From: Yersinia pekkanenii
GTDB lineage: Bacteria; Pseudomonadota; Gammaproteobacteria; Enterobacterales; Enterobacteriaceae
Assembly (NCBI RefSeq): GCF_001152565.1
Contig: NZ_CQAZ01000017.1
Span: 1-64,000, forward strand
Length of the DNA: 64,000 nucleotides
Direction: 5' to 3'
This document shows, one piece after another, positions 1 to 11,137 of the stretch (positions within the stretch are counted from its first letter, which is position 1; each line of letters opens with the position of its first letter). The notes beneath the pieces are model-generated. The model worked only from the letters and a program-made list of their open reading frames with translations. It made no database searches and was not told the origin of the DNA. A program made the translations under genes and the position numbers.

Positions 1-107
1 AAAACAAAGCAAGAAATAAGCAGTAACTAAATACCCCACCAAACCTTTACTAGAATTATATAAATAATTAAGAGAATATATTTATTAGCAGCATAAAAGA
101 CTATAAA

Positions 108-132
108 AAAGGCGCTACTATTTCGCGCCTTT
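108..132 (-). terminator. Rho-independent terminator of yfaY
   Basis: An 8-bp stem (108-115 pairing with 125-132) is GC-rich at its tip and, read on the minus strand, is followed by a run of T. It sits just after the yfaY stop codon. The first 107 bases of the window are AT-rich and show no gene. Confidence 0.85.
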
Positions 133-138
133 ATATTA

Positions 139-1353
139 TTATTGAGAGTTATCGATTAACGACAAAATTTCAATCACGTCCAGCCAACCATGTTGACCAC
201 ATACTGGGCTATCTTTAAGCCAACGGCGTAGCATATCTAAAGCCAGCATAGCGCTGCTCTCCTGCCGTATCCGCAAGCCATGACGGCTGGCCTGATAGCG
301 TACTGTCTGAGCAAATACTCCATTGGGTGTATGTAACGCCACACTCAAGCAATCGTTTTGCATCGCACTCACGGCTAATACTATCTGCGCGCCACACAGC
401 ATGGATAATGATTGTGCACGGCTGGCTACCTCAGCTAAGGGTTCCTGACAATGAGCCGGTAACAACTCACCACCCACCAGCGGTGCAGCAGCACTCTGCA
501 ACTGCCAATGCATCAGCCCGGCAGTAAATTGCTCACTGACGGCCAGCAGCAGCCCACGTTGGGTCAATTGTTCCGCCAGCAGTGCCGGTAATCCCTGAGT
601 GCCTTCGAATATCGTGCTATCGCCAGCCACCTGTCTTACCTGCTGCCATACCTGTTCCATCGCCGAACGTTGCGAGGCCGGTCCGGTTAGCTTCAATTCA
701 ATAATCGGCGCGGATGAACGATAGCCTAACACCACACCGTCAGGCAGTAACAGCGGGTCCAGCTCTTGCGCCAAATCACTTTCTGAACGGCCAAAGGTGG
801 TCATACGCAAACACAATGGCGGCTCAGCCACCTCAAAATGTTGACGTAAACGTGGCATGATCTGCTGTTCTACCATCACTTTAAATTCTGACGGCACACC
901 GGGCGTGAAAAACATCAAACATTTATTCAGACGTAGCGCAAAACCACATGCCGTGCCAACGGGGTTATCCAGCATTTCTGCATTTGCGGGAATATGGGCT
1001 TGCTTACGGTTGGTCGATGACATCACCCGGCCGCGCTCATTGAAGAAAGCCTCCATACGCGCAATCCACTCCGGGTGCTCAATCAACTCCGTCCCTGCCG
1101 CACGCGCCGCCGCCAATGCACTCAGATCATCACTGGTTGGCCCCAGGCCCCCATTCACAATCAACACATCAGCGACCCGGCTACGCTCTGTTAGCACCTC
1201 GATAAGAGCCGAGAGTGAGTCACCAACAGTTTCCCTGCTGCTGATCGGCAAACCCTGATTAAATAAATAATCGGCCAACCAGGCCGCATTGGTATCGATA
1301 ATCTGCCCATGTAGCACTTCGTCTCCGGTACTCAACATCTCAACTCTGATCAT
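139..1353 (-). CDS. yfaY: CinA-family protein YfaY (nicotinamide-nucleotide amidase-like)
   Basis: This 404-residue protein has an N-terminal MoCF/CinA-like domain (residues about 1-170). Its opening segment IRVEMLSTGDEVLHGQI and the NGGLGPTSDD motif near residue 68 are typical of CinA. The C-terminal part (about 250-400) aligns in position with the PncC-type NMN deamidase domain, but the usual catalytic signature is degenerate (SEQFTAGLMHWQL instead of the canonical SAESCTGG-like stretch). This is the known situation of the enterobacterial YfaY paralogue. The gene is single, ends at a terminator and runs divergently from tyrP, as expected for this locus. Whether it has NMN amidase activity cannot be judged here; a structural or pyrophosphatase role of the N-terminal domain is possible. 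Confidence 0.9.
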   Translation of the reverse strand: MIRVEMLSTGDEVLHGQIIDTNAAWLADYLFNQGLPISSRETVGDSLSALIEVLTERSRVADVLIVNGGLGPTSDDLSALAAARAAGTELIEHPEWIARMEAFFNERGRVMSSTNRKQAHIPANAEMLDNPVGTACGFALRLNKCLMFFTPGVPSEFKVMVEQQIMPRLRQHFEVAEPPLCLRMTTFGRSESDLAQELDPLLLPDGVVLGYRSSAPIIELKLTGPASQRSAMEQVWQQVRQVAGDSTIFEGTQGLPALLAEQLTQRGLLLAVSEQFTAGLMHWQLQSAAAPLVGGELLPAHCQEPLAEVASRAQSLSMLCGAQIVLAVSAMQNDCLSVALHTPNGVFAQTVRYQASRHGLRIRQESSAMLALDMLRRWLKDSPVCGQHGWLDVIEILSLIDNSQ

Positions 1354-1472
1354 TTTCTTCTCCGTTGGCGCTTATACATTTACTTTATGAACCTCACTGC
1401 AGAAACACAACGGTTATCCATCATCAGGATAAATAACCCCGATAAAAGCCTATTGTTCAATACCTTCATAAT

Positions 1473-1490
1473 CGTAATGATAAGTTTACA
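1473..1490 (+). promoter_or_regulatory. Possible TyrR box upstream of tyrP
   Basis: The sequence CGTAAT-N6-TTTACA resembles the TyrR box TGTAAA-N6-TTTACA. The right half is perfect and the left half matches four of six positions. It lies 18 bp upstream of the candidate -35 element. E. coli tyrP is regulated by TyrR, so the assignment rests on motif plus known regulation and is not proven. Confidence 0.5.
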
Positions 1491-1507
1491 TAACCCGTAA
1501 CGTCGAT

Positions 1508-1536
1508 TTGACACAAACGAGCTAATCCTCTACTCT
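1508..1536 (+). promoter_or_regulatory. Candidate sigma-70 promoter of tyrP
   Basis: A perfect -35 TTGACA (1508-1513) is followed after 17 bp by TACTCT (1531-1536). Transcription would begin near 1543, about 40 bases before the chosen tyrP start. A TATAAT-like hexamer further down (1546-1551) has no well spaced -35. Confidence 0.5.
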
Positions 1537-1582
1537 GCTGCGCTTTATAATGCTAACAAATTGTCATCCAGTAGAGGAAAGC

Positions 1583-2791
1583 GTGAAGAATCGCACTCTG
1601 GGCAGTATCTTTATCGTTGCCGGCACCACGATTGGTGCAGGTATGTTGGCTATGCCACTGGCCGCCGCGGGAGTGGGCTTCGGCGTCACACTGATTTTAT
1701 TAATTTCTTTATGGATATTAATGTGTTATACCGCATTACTGCTGGTGGAAGTTTATCAGTATGAAGCAGCCGATACCGGGCTTGGCACCCTGGCAAAACG
1801 CTATCTCGGCAATCGGGGGCAATGGCTGACTGGTTTCAGTATGATGTTTTTGATGTACGCATTAACTGCCGCCTATATCAGCGGCGCCGGTGAGTTACTG
1901 GCAACCAGTATCAGCCAATGGACGCAACAATCGTTTCCGACCTCGCTTGGGGTGTTGCTGTTCACGTTGGTGGCCGGTGGCGTGGTCTGTATCGGTACCC
2001 ATTCAGTCGATCTATTCAATCGCATCTTATTCAGCGCCAAAATCATCTTTTTGGTTGTGATGCTGGCACTGATGATGCCGCATATCGAAAAAACCAACTT
2101 ACTGACATTGCCACTGGAACAAGGGTTGGCGCTTTCCGCTATTCCGGTGATTTTCACCTCATTTGGCTTCCATGGCAGCGTGCCAAGTATTGTCAATTAT
2201 ATGGGTGGCAACATTCGTAAGCTGCGCTGGGTGTTTATTATCGGCAGTGCTATCCCGCTAATTGCTTATATCTTCTGGCAGTTGACCACGCTTGGGGCGA
2301 TCTCGTCCCATACCTTTATGGGCATTCTGGCACAGCAAGCCGGGCTGAACGGTTTACTGCAAGCGGTGCGTGATGTGGTGGCGTCGCCACATGTTGAGCT
2401 GTCGGTTCACTTGTTTGCCGATTTAGCGCTGGCAACGTCATTCCTCGGGGTGGCGTTAGGGTTGTTCGATTATTTGGCTGATCTTTTTAAACGCCGTAAT
2501 TCAGTCCGTGGCCGTCTGCAAACCGGGTTAATCACCTTTACACTGCCACTACTGTTTGCGCTGTTTTACCCACGTGGCTTTATTATGGCGCTAGGTTTTG
2601 CCGCAGTAGCCTTGTCGGTTTTGGCTTTGATTCTGCCTGCCATGCTGGTGTGGAAAGCACGTAAAATTCATCAGGGAAGTTATCGGGTTTGGGGCGGGAA
2701 ACCAGCACTGGCGGCGGTATTTGCCTGCGGAGTGATGGTGATCGGCATTCAGGTGGGGATTGTCACCGGCGCATTACCTGCCGTCGGCTAA
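1583..2791 (+). CDS. tyrP: Tyrosine-specific permease TyrP
   Basis: TyrP is an inner-membrane proton symporter of the hydroxy/aromatic amino acid permease (ArAAP/HAAAP) family that imports tyrosine. I chose the GTG at 1583 because it gives [20 protein letters not shown] at the N terminus, the conserved family start, and a GAGGAAA ribosome site lies just upstream. The frame is open a further 11 codons to an ATG at 1550, but that extension has no good ribosome site. The resulting 402 residues match the usual length of about 403, with eleven hydrophobic segments evident. The gene is monocistronic, preceded by a possible TyrR box and followed by a strong terminator. Confidence 0.95.
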   Translation: MKNRTLGSIFIVAGTTIGAGMLAMPLAAAGVGFGVTLILLISLWILMCYTALLLVEVYQYEAADTGLGTLAKRYLGNRGQWLTGFSMMFLMYALTAAYISGAGELLATSISQWTQQSFPTSLGVLLFTLVAGGVVCIGTHSVDLFNRILFSAKIIFLVVMLALMMPHIEKTNLLTLPLEQGLALSAIPVIFTSFGFHGSVPSIVNYMGGNIRKLRWVFIIGSAIPLIAYIFWQLTTLGAISSHTFMGILAQQAGLNGLLQAVRDVVASPHVELSVHLFADLALATSFLGVALGLFDYLADLFKRRNSVRGRLQTGLITFTLPLLFALFYPRGFIMALGFAAVALSVLALILPAMLVWKARKIHQGSYRVWGGKPALAAVFACGVMVIGIQVGIVTGALPAVG

Positions 2792-2805
2792 TCTAATCCA
2801 CCAGT

Positions 2806-2841
2806 AAAAGGGCGCATATCTTCACAGAAATGCGCCCTTTT
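2806..2841. terminator. Bidirectional terminator between tyrP and yfaZ
   Basis: An 11-bp perfect stem (2806-2816 with 2831-2841) starts with four A and ends with a T run, so it can terminate both convergent genes. Confidence 0.9.
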
Positions 2842-2861
2842 TTATAGAAAATAGTATTAAA

Positions 2862-3404
2862 TTAAAATGCTAAACCGGCACCGATATACACGCCGTCGGC
2901 CACACGGTTATCCCGATGACCTTCTTTGCCTTCCATATTGATATAGCGATAACCGACATCAACAGTTAATGGGCGGAATACATTCCAGCGCAGGCCACCG
3001 TTGGCTTCACTGTAGGATTTCATCCCGCTGGTCAGCTCTTCAGGGGCAAAATAACCTTCACCGTACAGGGTGAACGATTTGTTGATGGGGTAAGTTAACC
3101 CACCGCCAATAGCCACCGCGCCACCACTGCTACCATCCTCTGGTGACATATAGATGCCTTTGCCGCCTACCGTTGCCATCATCGGTCCTAGCGGTAGATT
3201 GAAGCCCAAGCCCAGCCCATAAACGTCACCATCGTGATCACTGCGCGTCCAGTTACCACTGATAGCCAGCCCGCCGGTGTTAGTACCCAAGCCAAAACCT
3301 AAATTGGTGTAATCACTGCCGACTTCACCATTAAAACTCACCGCACTGGCTGAACCTGCCACAAACAGCAGGCTAGCTGCACACGCGATTAAATGCTTAT
3401 TCAT
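2862..3404 (-). CDS. yfaZ: YfaZ-family outer membrane protein
   Basis: A 180-residue precursor with a Sec signal peptide (MNKHLIACAASLLFVAGSASA, cleavage after about residue 22) followed by a glycine/aromatic-rich sequence of alternating hydrophobic residues. The C-terminal phenylalanine (GAGLAF) is typical of small outer membrane beta-barrels. The pattern and length match the YfaZ family of Enterobacterales. Its function is not known; it was previously grouped loosely with porins. It runs divergently from the catalase gene with a 356-bp gap. Confidence 0.85.
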   Translation of the reverse strand: MNKHLIACAASLLFVAGSASAVSFNGEVGSDYTNLGFGLGTNTGGLAISGNWTRSDHDGDVYGLGLGFNLPLGPMMATVGGKGIYMSPEDGSSGGAVAIGGGLTYPINKSFTLYGEGYFAPEELTSGMKSYSEANGGLRWNVFRPLTVDVGYRYINMEGKEGHRDNRVADGVYIGAGLAF

Positions 3405-3760
3405 ATTTTTCTCTCGTTATTCGTGATGTCACCCATAAGCAAACTCCGGCTGACAGGTTTTTCCTGCCTGAGTTTAACCGAAAAAAACACCATAAACATA
3501 CGTAAAACCGATTAAATAGCACAATATTTCAAATGATTGTAAATCACCATACGATTGAAATGCCCTATGTGAGCAATGATAACGATAAGGTTTACCTATT
3601 TGCTGAATACGACCAATAAGGCTACAACTAGTGTGGAGATCAAAGAATAACCTCTTGTTGTTGTTTAAATTATTATCTTGTCAATTAGGATTTTGGCGCG
3701 ATGTAATGCTTTAAAGTACCCGAGAAAGCAATCAGTTCAACCGCGATACTGGAGAAAATA
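3405..3760. other. Divergent yfaZ/katA intergenic region
   Basis: No gene is seen in these 356 bases. There is an imperfect inverted repeat near 3435-3475 (CTCCGGCTGACAGG and TTTTTCCTGCCTGAG) close to the yfaZ start. A TGATAACGATAAGG stretch near 3577 resembles part of a Fur box. Both are weak and I assign no function. Confidence 0.4.
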
Positions 3761-5200
3761 ATGAGCAAAAAGAAAGGATTAACGACCGCAGCGGGCGCAC
3801 CCGTTGTTGATAATAATAATGTCGTTACGGCGGGCCGACGTGGCCCAATGTTACTGCAAGATGTGTGGTTGCTGGAAAAACTGGCTCATTTTGATCGTGA
3901 AGTGATCCCTGAGCGCCGTATGCATGCTAAAGGCTCCGGTGCCTACGGTACCTTTACCGTGACCCACGATATTAGCCAATTTACCCGAGCAAAAATTTTT
4001 GCTGAGATAGGTAAACAAACCGAAATGTTTGTCCGATTCTCAACGGTGGCCGGCGAGCGTGGTGCTGCTGATGCTGAACGTGATATCCGTGGCTTTGCCA
4101 TGAAATATTACACCGAAGAAGGTAACTGGGATTTAGTGGGTAACGATACACCGGTATTCTATTTACGTGACCCATTGAAATTCCCCGATCTCAACCACGT
4201 TGTCAAACGCGACCCTCGCACAAATCTGCGTAACCCAACGTATAAATGGGACTTTTTCTCCCAACTGCCCGAATCTCTGCACCAGCTCACTATCGATTTC
4301 AGTGACCGTGGCCTGCCAAAATCTTATCGCCATATGCACGGGTTCGGCAGCCATACCTTTAGTTTTATCAATGCCAATAATGAGCGTTTTTGGGTTAAAT
4401 TCCACTTCCGCTGCCAACAAGGCATTGAAAACCTTATGGATGACGAGGCTGAAAAACTGATCGGCACCGATCGCGAAAGCTCTCAACGTGATCTGTATGA
4501 AGCCATTGAGCGCAAAGACTACCCGCTCTGGAATCTGCAAATTCAGGTGATGCCAGAACATGAAGCATCACAAACTCCGTATAACCCGTTCGACCTGACC
4601 AAAGTATGGCCGCACGGTGATTATCCCCTGATCGATGTCGGTTTCTTCGAACTGAACCGTAATCCAGAAAACTATTTTGCCGAAGTTGAGCAAGTGGCAT
4701 TCAACCCAGCCAACGTGGTACCGGGTGTCAGTTTCTCACCTGACCGTATGCTGCAAGGCCGCCTTTTCTCTTACGGTGATGCTGCACGCTATCGTTTAGG
4801 TGTGAACCATCATCAGATCCCGGTGAACGGTGCCAAATGTCCGTTCCACAATTACCATCGTGACGGTGCAATGCGGGTCGATGGTAACAGTGGCAATACC
4901 GCGACTTACGAACCGAACAGTTTTGGTTTGTTCCAGGAGCAACCTGATTTCAGTGAACCGCCGTTGACGCTGGAAGGTGCCGCTGGCCACTGGGATCACC
5001 GCGAAGATACTGATTACTTCTCACAGCCACGGGCGCTGTTTAATTTGCTCAGTAAAGAAGAACATCAGCGGATGTTTACCCGCATTGCCGGTGAGCTATC
5101 ACACGTTCCGGAAGAGATCCAACACCGCCAGATAGCGTTGTTTACACAGGTTCACCCAGATTATGGCAATGGGGTGAAGCAGGCTCTTGGATTAAATTAG
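3761..5200 (+). CDS. katA: Monofunctional heme catalase (small-subunit type)
   Basis: This 479-residue cytoplasmic enzyme disproportionates hydrogen peroxide to water and oxygen. The catalytic His55 ([12 protein letters not shown]), distal Asn128 (GNDTPVF) and proximal heme ligand Tyr338 in [14 protein letters not shown] are all present. The length fits small-subunit clade 3 catalases; there is no C-terminal flavodoxin-like domain as in KatE. The start at 3761 follows a GGAGAAAAT ribosome site. It is a single gene with no nearby ankyrin or OxyR gene; regulation is not evident from the sequence. It is convergent with menE. Confidence 0.95.
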   Translation: MSKKKGLTTAAGAPVVDNNNVVTAGRRGPMLLQDVWLLEKLAHFDREVIPERRMHAKGSGAYGTFTVTHDISQFTRAKIFAEIGKQTEMFVRFSTVAGERGAADAERDIRGFAMKYYTEEGNWDLVGNDTPVFYLRDPLKFPDLNHVVKRDPRTNLRNPTYKWDFFSQLPESLHQLTIDFSDRGLPKSYRHMHGFGSHTFSFINANNERFWVKFHFRCQQGIENLMDDEAEKLIGTDRESSQRDLYEAIERKDYPLWNLQIQVMPEHEASQTPYNPFDLTKVWPHGDYPLIDVGFFELNRNPENYFAEVEQVAFNPANVVPGVSFSPDRMLQGRLFSYGDAARYRLGVNHHQIPVNGAKCPFHNYHRDGAMRVDGNSGNTATYEPNSFGLFQEQPDFSEPPLTLEGAAGHWDHREDTDYFSQPRALFNLLSKEEHQRMFTRIAGELSHVPEEIQHRQIALFTQVHPDYGNGVKQALGLN

Positions 5201-5225
5201 CGTTTTTTATCACTATTAGTGATTG

Positions 5226-5251
5226 GGTTCGGTTGTTAAAGCAACCGAACC
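5226..5251. terminator. Perfect 10-bp palindrome between katA and menE
   Basis: GGTTCGGTTG at 5226-5235 pairs perfectly with 5242-5251 across a 6-nt loop. It lies between two convergent genes and could serve as a transcript end or a barrier to decay, but no T run follows. The same motif recurs at the ends of the element at 35755-36325. Confidence 0.5.
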
Positions 5252-5264
5252 GAACATCAATTGG

Positions 5265-6653
5265 CTATAAATTAACAATAAAATCAAATACATCCCGCCG
5301 TGACACCTTAATCCCTCCCAGCTTAAGCTCCCCCGGTAAGCGGTAAAAAACCACTGGGCGCTGGAACACCGCCAATTGCGGCGCTAACCAATCCGACAAA
5401 CTCATGTCATCCACATCATCGGCGGCATCTATCACCGCGACGGGTCGGTGACCGAACTCACGGTCAGCAACAGGGATAACAAAAGCCTGCTGCACCCCCG
5501 GATACTGCAACAAAACTCGCTCAATATCTTCCGGCTGAATCCCCTCACCACCACTGAAAAACAGGTTATCCAGTCGCCCAATAATACGTAACTCACCTTG
5601 CTGCCATACCGCACGATCACGGGTATGGAACCAACCCTCATGGTCAGTTATCGGCCGTAACTTACCCTGTTGCCAATACCCTGCCGCAAGGCAATCTGCT
5701 TTCACCCACACTTCATCTTCAACCAGTTTCACCTCACGCCCAGCCAGCGCCACACCAACACCGGGTAAACCATCAGCGCGTTTGGCGCACACGGTGGACG
5801 CTAATTCCGTCAGACCATAGCCACACCAACAGCGGATACCACGGGCCTCGGCTTGCTCGGTCAATGCCGTTGGGATAGTCGCGCCCCCCAGCAGCACTTC
5901 TTTCAGCGTTAAGTGAGTGTCAGAATTCGCCAGCAAACGCCACAGTTGGGTTGGCACCAATGATGCGTGGCTACATCCGGCCAGCGCATCAGACAACGAG
6001 ATCCCATGTTGCACCACCAATATTGCTCCGGCACTTAACCAGCGCCAAACAATGCCCTGCCCCGAAACATGAAATAGCGGTAACGACAGCAACCAACTGT
6101 CAGTCGCGGTGAAATGCATCAACTGCAATACGCCATCCGCACTGGCCAAATGAGCCGCCAATGTATGCACTGCTGCCTTGGGTAAACCCGATGAGCCGGA
6201 GGTTAATGTCATGGTCGCCAGCCGTTGGCTATCCCACTCTTGACTCAGCACCGGTGGATTAACGCGGCGGACCTCAAGTGGCGTCAGTGAAAATGATGCC
6301 GGAAGTGGATCTGCCAGATTCAACATAAAATCGATATCTAGCGGCGGTAAGAGTTGTGTCAGCAACGCATCAGGCAATTGAGGATTTAACGGCAAAACAC
6401 GCGCGGAACACTGTAATGCCGCCAAATAAGCCAATAGCAGTGAATAACTGTTTTTACCGCGCAGCACCACGCCGCTGCCAGCAACCACCCCCTGCTGTTG
6501 AAAACCTGATGCCAGGCTATCAATATCGGCGACCAATTGCTGCCAACTGATCAGTTGCGAACCCGAGCGAATGGCTATCGCGTGGGGCCGCAGATTAGCC
6601 CAGTGGTGCCAGGGAGAAGCGTTTTTCCAAGGGCAATGATTCAACTGCGCCAT
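5265..6653 (-). CDS. menE: o-Succinylbenzoate--CoA ligase MenE
   Basis: MenE activates o-succinylbenzoate with ATP and CoA to OSB-CoA in menaquinone synthesis. The ANL-superfamily P-loop [16 protein letters not shown], the GYGLTELAS motif and a hinge/C-terminal lid region ([20 protein letters not shown]) are all visible. The reading frame is open further upstream, but that part is the antiparallel shadow of menC codons in another frame. I place the start at 6653 ([11 protein letters not shown]), giving 462 residues, close to the usual 451. It overlaps the end of menC by 13 bases, indicating translational coupling. It is the last gene of the men operon. Confidence 0.93.
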   Translation of the reverse strand: MAQLNHCPWKNASPWHHWANLRPHAIAIRSGSQLISWQQLVADIDSLASGFQQQGVVAGSGVVLRGKNSYSLLLAYLAALQCSARVLPLNPQLPDALLTQLLPPLDIDFMLNLADPLPASFSLTPLEVRRVNPPVLSQEWDSQRLATMTLTSGSSGLPKAAVHTLAAHLASADGVLQLMHFTATDSWLLSLPLFHVSGQGIVWRWLSAGAILVVQHGISLSDALAGCSHASLVPTQLWRLLANSDTHLTLKEVLLGGATIPTALTEQAEARGIRCWCGYGLTELASTVCAKRADGLPGVGVALAGREVKLVEDEVWVKADCLAAGYWQQGKLRPITDHEGWFHTRDRAVWQQGELRIIGRLDNLFFSGGEGIQPEDIERVLLQYPGVQQAFVIPVADREFGHRPVAVIDAADDVDDMSLSDWLAPQLAVFQRPVVFYRLPGELKLGGIKVSRRDVFDFIVNL

Positions 6654-7612
6654 AGCACGTCCAGTTGATCCACCGTTATTAACGGCAACTGACTCTCCGG
6701 CCATTGACGCACCAGTTGCGCTTGCATCAGGTTCAGCGTATCCAGTCCCGGAACTGTCGCCGGTGTTAACCAATGTGCCAGCCGTGCCAATTGAGTTAAA
6801 CCCAAACTCGATTCGATACTGGAGCTGATAACTGCCACCAGTCCCACCTGATGCGCTTGCTGCACTAGCTGTTGGCAACGCGCAATGCTGCCCACCAGCG
6901 TCGGCTTGATAACAATCGCCGCCACACCCGGTTCGGCTTCAACCCGAAAATCAGCCTCGCGCACACTTTCATCCCAGGCGATGGCGATACCCGTGTCACG
7001 GGCAAACTCGCGTGATTCAGCGCGGGTTTGGCAGGGTTCTTCCAGAAACGCGATACGTGAGCGCAGTTCAGGATTAACATACCGGGCAAATCCGTCGGCT
7101 TTCGCCCGTGTCCAACTGCGATTGGCATCCAGCCGTAATGTCAGGTCGGGCAAGGCCTCCAGCAGCACATTAACAATCATGCCGTCACGCACTGCTTCAT
7201 ACAGCCCCACTTTTACCTTGGCGACCTTCTCGCCGGGAAGAGCCTGTAGCACGGCAAATAGCTCATCGGGATCACCGCTACACAACGGGGCTTTGCGATA
7301 ATCCGCCGCCAGTGGCAACCGGCTATCGAGTTCCGCCAGAGCACAACTGAGACCAAAAGCCACTGAAGGCAGCGCATCAATCTCAGGTTCCGCACCGCCC
7401 ACCCAGTTTTGCAGCCAATTTTGGGCCACAACCTGCGCTTCTGTCAGGGTTTCCTGGCTAAACTCCGGTAAGGGCGCAATTTCCCCCCAACCGGTCAGTT
7501 CGCCTTGTTGTAACTTAACCAACAGCCCATCGCGGCTTTTCAGCCGCTGATGACGCAGTATCACCCCGGCTTCCATCGGGATGCTATAGCGGTAAAGCGT
7601 GGCCGCGCGCAT
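6641..7612 (-). CDS. menC: o-Succinylbenzoate synthase MenC
   Basis: MenC, an enolase-superfamily enzyme, dehydrates SHCHC to o-succinylbenzoate. The 323 residues include the KVKVG catalytic lysine motif, LRLDANRSW (Mg ligand Asp), FLEEPC (Glu) and AWDES (Asp). A later lysine in VIKPTLVGS completes the barrel active site. The start ATG overlaps the menB stop as TAATG, so translation is probably coupled. The order menB-menC-menE is that of E. coli. Confidence 0.95.
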   Translation of the reverse strand: MRAATLYRYSIPMEAGVILRHQRLKSRDGLLVKLQQGELTGWGEIAPLPEFSQETLTEAQVVAQNWLQNWVGGAEPEIDALPSVAFGLSCALAELDSRLPLAADYRKAPLCSGDPDELFAVLQALPGEKVAKVKVGLYEAVRDGMIVNVLLEALPDLTLRLDANRSWTRAKADGFARYVNPELRSRIAFLEEPCQTRAESREFARDTGIAIAWDESVREADFRVEAEPGVAAIVIKPTLVGSIARCQQLVQQAHQVGLVAVISSSIESSLGLTQLARLAHWLTPATVPGLDTLNLMQAQLVRQWPESQLPLITVDQLDVLWRS

Positions 7613-8469
7613 TACGGATTACGCTTAAATTTGCTGAAGTCCGGCTGGCGTTTCTCATTGAATGCGTTACGCCCTTCCTGACCTTCGTCGGTCATATAAA
7701 ACAGCATGGTGGCGTTCCCGGCCAACTCTTGTAAGCCTGCCTGCCCATCACAGTCCGCGTTAAGCGCCGCTTTCAAGCAGCGCAGTGCCATTGGGCTGTT
7801 CTGCAGCATTTCACGGCACCAGCGCACAGTTTCGCGTTCCAACTCAGCGATGGGCACCACGGTATTGACCAGCCCCATATCCAATGCTTGTTTGGCATCA
7901 TATTGGCGGCACAGGAACCAGATTTCGCGCGCTTTTTTCTGACCGACAATACGCGCCATATAGGCAGCACCCCAGCCACCATCGAATGAACCGACTTTTG
8001 GCCCGGTCTGGCCGAAAATGGCATTATCTGCCGCGACGGTGAGATCACACATCATATGCAATACATGGCCGCCGCCAATAGAATAACCGGCTACCATTGC
8101 TACCACCGGTTTCGGGCAGGTACGGATCTGGCGCTGAAAATCCAGCACGTTCAGATGATGAACGCCGCTGGTATCTTTATAACCACCGTAGTCGCCACGG
8201 ACTTTCTGATCACCACCGGAACAGAACGCTTTGTCGCCTTCGCCGGTCAAAATGATCACGCCAATGTTGTCATCATAGCGAGCATCGGCCAGCGCCTGAA
8301 TCATCTCTTTAACCGTTAACGGACGGAATGCGTTACGCACCTGTGGGCGGTTAATGGTTATCTTGGCAATACCATCGCTGGATTTGTGATAGCGAATATC
8401 TTCAAACCCGGCGGAGCAATCCTGCCAGTCGATGGTGGCGTACAGTTGTTCTTCGCTCGGATAAAGCAT
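7612..8469 (-). CDS. menB: 1,4-Dihydroxy-2-naphthoyl-CoA synthase MenB
   Basis: MenB, a crotonase-fold enzyme, closes the naphthoquinol ring from OSB-CoA. The sequence is very close to the canonical 285-residue protein throughout, with the oxyanion-hole segments [18 protein letters not shown] and [16 protein letters not shown], and the [15 protein letters not shown] loop. The frame has an ATG three codons upstream (8478), but [10 protein letters not shown] at 8469 matches the family start. It lies 13 bp downstream of menH on the same strand. Confidence 0.96.
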   Translation of the reverse strand: MLYPSEEQLYATIDWQDCSAGFEDIRYHKSSDGIAKITINRPQVRNAFRPLTVKEMIQALADARYDDNIGVIILTGEGDKAFCSGGDQKVRGDYGGYKDTSGVHHLNVLDFQRQIRTCPKPVVAMVAGYSIGGGHVLHMMCDLTVAADNAIFGQTGPKVGSFDGGWGAAYMARIVGQKKAREIWFLCRQYDAKQALDMGLVNTVVPIAELERETVRWCREMLQNSPMALRCLKAALNADCDGQAGLQELAGNATMLFYMTDEGQEGRNAFNEKRQPDFSKFKRNP

Positions 8470-8482
8470 AATAAGCATTCCT

Positions 8483-9289
8483 TTAACGGGAGAGTGTTAA
8501 CAATGAGGACTGTGATAAAAATGACTGCACCTGCGCAGCAAAAGCACCGGGATTGGCCCGATGAGCATTGTGTCCGGCGCGGGCCAGAATACGTAATGGC
8601 AACTGGTATTGTTCAGCTAATTGCTGGAATTTATGGTCACGATCGCCACACAAATAAGTGTATGGCACCGTGAGCCGTTGCAGGGCTGGAAGCAGCCAAG
8701 GCTGATGCCCAAGTGAGGTTGCTTCAAGCATATCCGCCACTGCCGGGCCGTGATTATTGGCACGTAATGACACCAATTGCTTACGTTGCTGCCTATCTAA
8801 ATCAGCAAACACCGCCTGCTGATACCAGTCAGCCAGCACCTGTGGCAAAGGCTCGAGGCGAAAACGCTGTGCCCACTGGTGGTCATGTTGTAACCGGGCT
8901 TGACGCAATTCATTGCTTGCCAAACCGAGGTTACCCCCTTCCACAATCAGCCCCTGTAAGCCGTGATGGCTACCATAGCAGGCGTGGTACATCGCGATCC
9001 TGCCGCCTAAAGAATAGCCTGCCAGCCAATATTGACGAATGCCGTTAGCCTGCAATGTTTGTGTAAGCTGGTGGCTGATATCAGCAAAACTGTGGGTGGT
9101 CTGAGAGAGCGACTCACCGTGGCCCGGCAGATCTACCAGCAATGAGGGCATGTCACCACACAACTCGGCCACCGGCTGCCAGTCCTGGCCACTACCCAAT
9201 AAACCGTGCAACCACACCACCCACGGCCCGGTATGTTGCTGCGTGGAAGATGGCAGGTGAGAACCGAGTTTGCGGCAAGCCAGCGTCAT
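8483..9289 (-). CDS. menH: SHCHC synthase MenH
   Basis: MenH (2-succinyl-6-hydroxy-2,4-cyclohexadiene-1-carboxylate synthase) eliminates pyruvate from SEPHCHC. It is an alpha/beta hydrolase of 268 residues with the [10 protein letters not shown] oxyanion region, nucleophile Ser93 in GYSLGG and a C-terminal catalytic His in RAGHNAHR. Its start overlaps the end of menD by four bases (ATGA), as in other enterobacteria. Confidence 0.93.
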   Translation of the reverse strand: MTLACRKLGSHLPSSTQQHTGPWVVWLHGLLGSGQDWQPVAELCGDMPSLLVDLPGHGESLSQTTHSFADISHQLTQTLQANGIRQYWLAGYSLGGRIAMYHACYGSHHGLQGLIVEGGNLGLASNELRQARLQHDHQWAQRFRLEPLPQVLADWYQQAVFADLDRQQRKQLVSLRANNHGPAVADMLEATSLGHQPWLLPALQRLTVPYTYLCGDRDHKFQQLAEQYQLPLRILARAGHNAHRANPGAFAAQVQSFLSQSSLLTLSR

Positions 9290-10959
9290 AATTGCGCCAC
9301 CTGTTGTGCCAATTGTTGTAATGTTTCCGCCCCCTGACTCGGCGGCACCTGTATTTCAATCAGTGTAACGCCCCCCTGCAACCAGCATTGCGCCACCCGT
9401 TGTTGTAGCTCAGACCCGCTATCTGGCCGGGCATAATCCAAACTAAACATGGCGGCCGCGTGCTCAAAACTGACATCTTGCGGCATGCAATAGAAGCGTT
9501 GGCGATCAGCTTCTGGTGTGGGGAGTAGAGAGAAAATCTGTCCGCCATTATTGTTCACTATCAGCAACACCATGGGGGCTGAACTTTGGCGCAACAGTGT
9601 CAGCGCATTGAGATCATACAAGGCAGACAAATCACCGACAATCGCCAGCGTCGGCTTGGCGGTGGCACGCTGAACACCCGCCGCAGTTGATAACAAACCA
9701 TCAATACCACTGGCCCCACGGTTACTGTAAACCGGATAACCGGCTGGCAGTTGACCTAACGCATCAATCAGACGAACAATTAAGCTGTTACCGACAAACA
9801 ACTGACCATTATCCGGCAATAATGTCGCCAGATGATGCGCTACTGCCGCTTCGCTGAATTGCTCATTCAGTGTTTCAGCAACATGGGTTTGTGCACTCTC
9901 TGCCCATACGGTCAGCTCACTGGCCCACGGCGTGCGAGGTTGAGCCGGATGCTGCGCCAACCACTCATCCACCGGTGAAATGATTCTACGGCCACGATGA
10001 TTGGCCGGATCAAGACGGCCCGGTATCTTATCGACTAACCAATACTCTTGCGGCTGACATTCAGCCTGCCATTGCAACAGGCGTTTTCCGGTCAGGCTGC
10101 TACCAAATTGCAGCACAATCTGTGCCTGAGCGAGGATTTTTTTAGCGGCGGGATGCCCCAACCATAAGTCAGCACAAGGCAGCGGCTGACCGGTTTGCGA
10201 TAGCACATCACCAATCAGTGGCCAGCCCAGCGATGCTGCCCATTCGGCCAGTAATTGCCCCTCTTGCGCCATCATCCGTCCGGCTATCACCACCCCGCGC
10301 TTTTGCCGCCAGAAAAACCAATCTGCCTGCTGACTTTGTGGCACCGATAAGGATTGGCGCAACCACGGATGGCATCCCTGCCACCAGTCACCTAAAGTAG
10401 CAGACCAGTCAGCATAGGCTTGCGCATCTCCGCCATATAAGGGTTCCGCGAACGGGCAGTTAATATGCAGACCACCGTGTTGCAATTGCGCCATGGCATT
10501 ATCAAGGGTAGAAACCAGCCAACTGGCGGGGATATCGGGTGTCGGGCGCGGCAGGTTAATGCTTACGCTGGGGTAGCTGGCAAACAGCCCTGGCTGACGG
10601 ATAGCCTGATTAGCGCCGCAATCGATCAATTCCGGCGGACGATCAGCGGTCAGTAATATCAGGCGTTCACCGGTCAGCCCGGCTTCAATTAAGGCCGGAT
10701 ACAGATTGGCCACCGCAGTACCGGAGGTGACAATCACCGCCACCGGCTCGGTGGAGGCTTTCGCCAGCCCTAATGCCAAATGGCCCAGACCGCGCTCATC
10801 AAAATGGGTATGGCATATCAACGATGGATTCGCCGCCGCCGCCAGCGTTAACGGAGTCGAACGGGATCCAGGAGCAATACAGATATGACGCACGCCATGG
10901 CGGGTCAACGCTTCCAGTAGCAATGCCGCCCAACGACGGTTAAAAACACTTGTCGACAT
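9286..10959 (-). CDS. menD: SEPHCHC synthase MenD
   Basis: MenD is the thiamine diphosphate enzyme that adds succinic semialdehyde (from 2-oxoglutarate) to isochorismate, the first committed step to menaquinone. The 557 residues show the [10 protein letters not shown] motif, the catalytic Glu55 in [10 protein letters not shown], and the Mg/ThDP motif [11 protein letters not shown] with NNNGG about 30 residues later. A 178-bp gap separates it from menF, larger than within the rest of the operon. No obvious terminator is seen there, so menD may have its own promoter. Confidence 0.95.
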   Translation of the reverse strand: MSTSVFNRRWAALLLEALTRHGVRHICIAPGSRSTPLTLAAAANPSLICHTHFDERGLGHLALGLAKASTEPVAVIVTSGTAVANLYPALIEAGLTGERLILLTADRPPELIDCGANQAIRQPGLFASYPSVSINLPRPTPDIPASWLVSTLDNAMAQLQHGGLHINCPFAEPLYGGDAQAYADWSATLGDWWQGCHPWLRQSLSVPQSQQADWFFWRQKRGVVIAGRMMAQEGQLLAEWAASLGWPLIGDVLSQTGQPLPCADLWLGHPAAKKILAQAQIVLQFGSSLTGKRLLQWQAECQPQEYWLVDKIPGRLDPANHRGRRIISPVDEWLAQHPAQPRTPWASELTVWAESAQTHVAETLNEQFSEAAVAHHLATLLPDNGQLFVGNSLIVRLIDALGQLPAGYPVYSNRGASGIDGLLSTAAGVQRATAKPTLAIVGDLSALYDLNALTLLRQSSAPMVLLIVNNNGGQIFSLLPTPEADRQRFYCMPQDVSFEHAAAMFSLDYARPDSGSELQQRVAQCWLQGGVTLIEIQVPPSQGAETLQQLAQQVAQL

Positions 10960-11137
10960 GGTTCGCCCAAAAGTCAGTTAACAGACACTGCGATCGCGAT
11001 AATCAACATGAGGATAGCGCTTCATCCTGTCAAAAAAGCCCGGAGTGACTGATTAATGGTTATAAGTAAGGAAAGTGACCACAGTTTACACCTGCCGTTT
11101 AGGTGCCACAATCCAACCATATAATGAGTGAGGTTAA

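Noticed and set aside
6654-6878. N-terminal extension of menE by 75 codons
   Set aside because: It is a low-complexity Gly/Ala/Ser frame lying entirely inside menC; the MAQLNHCP start at 6653 fits the family length.
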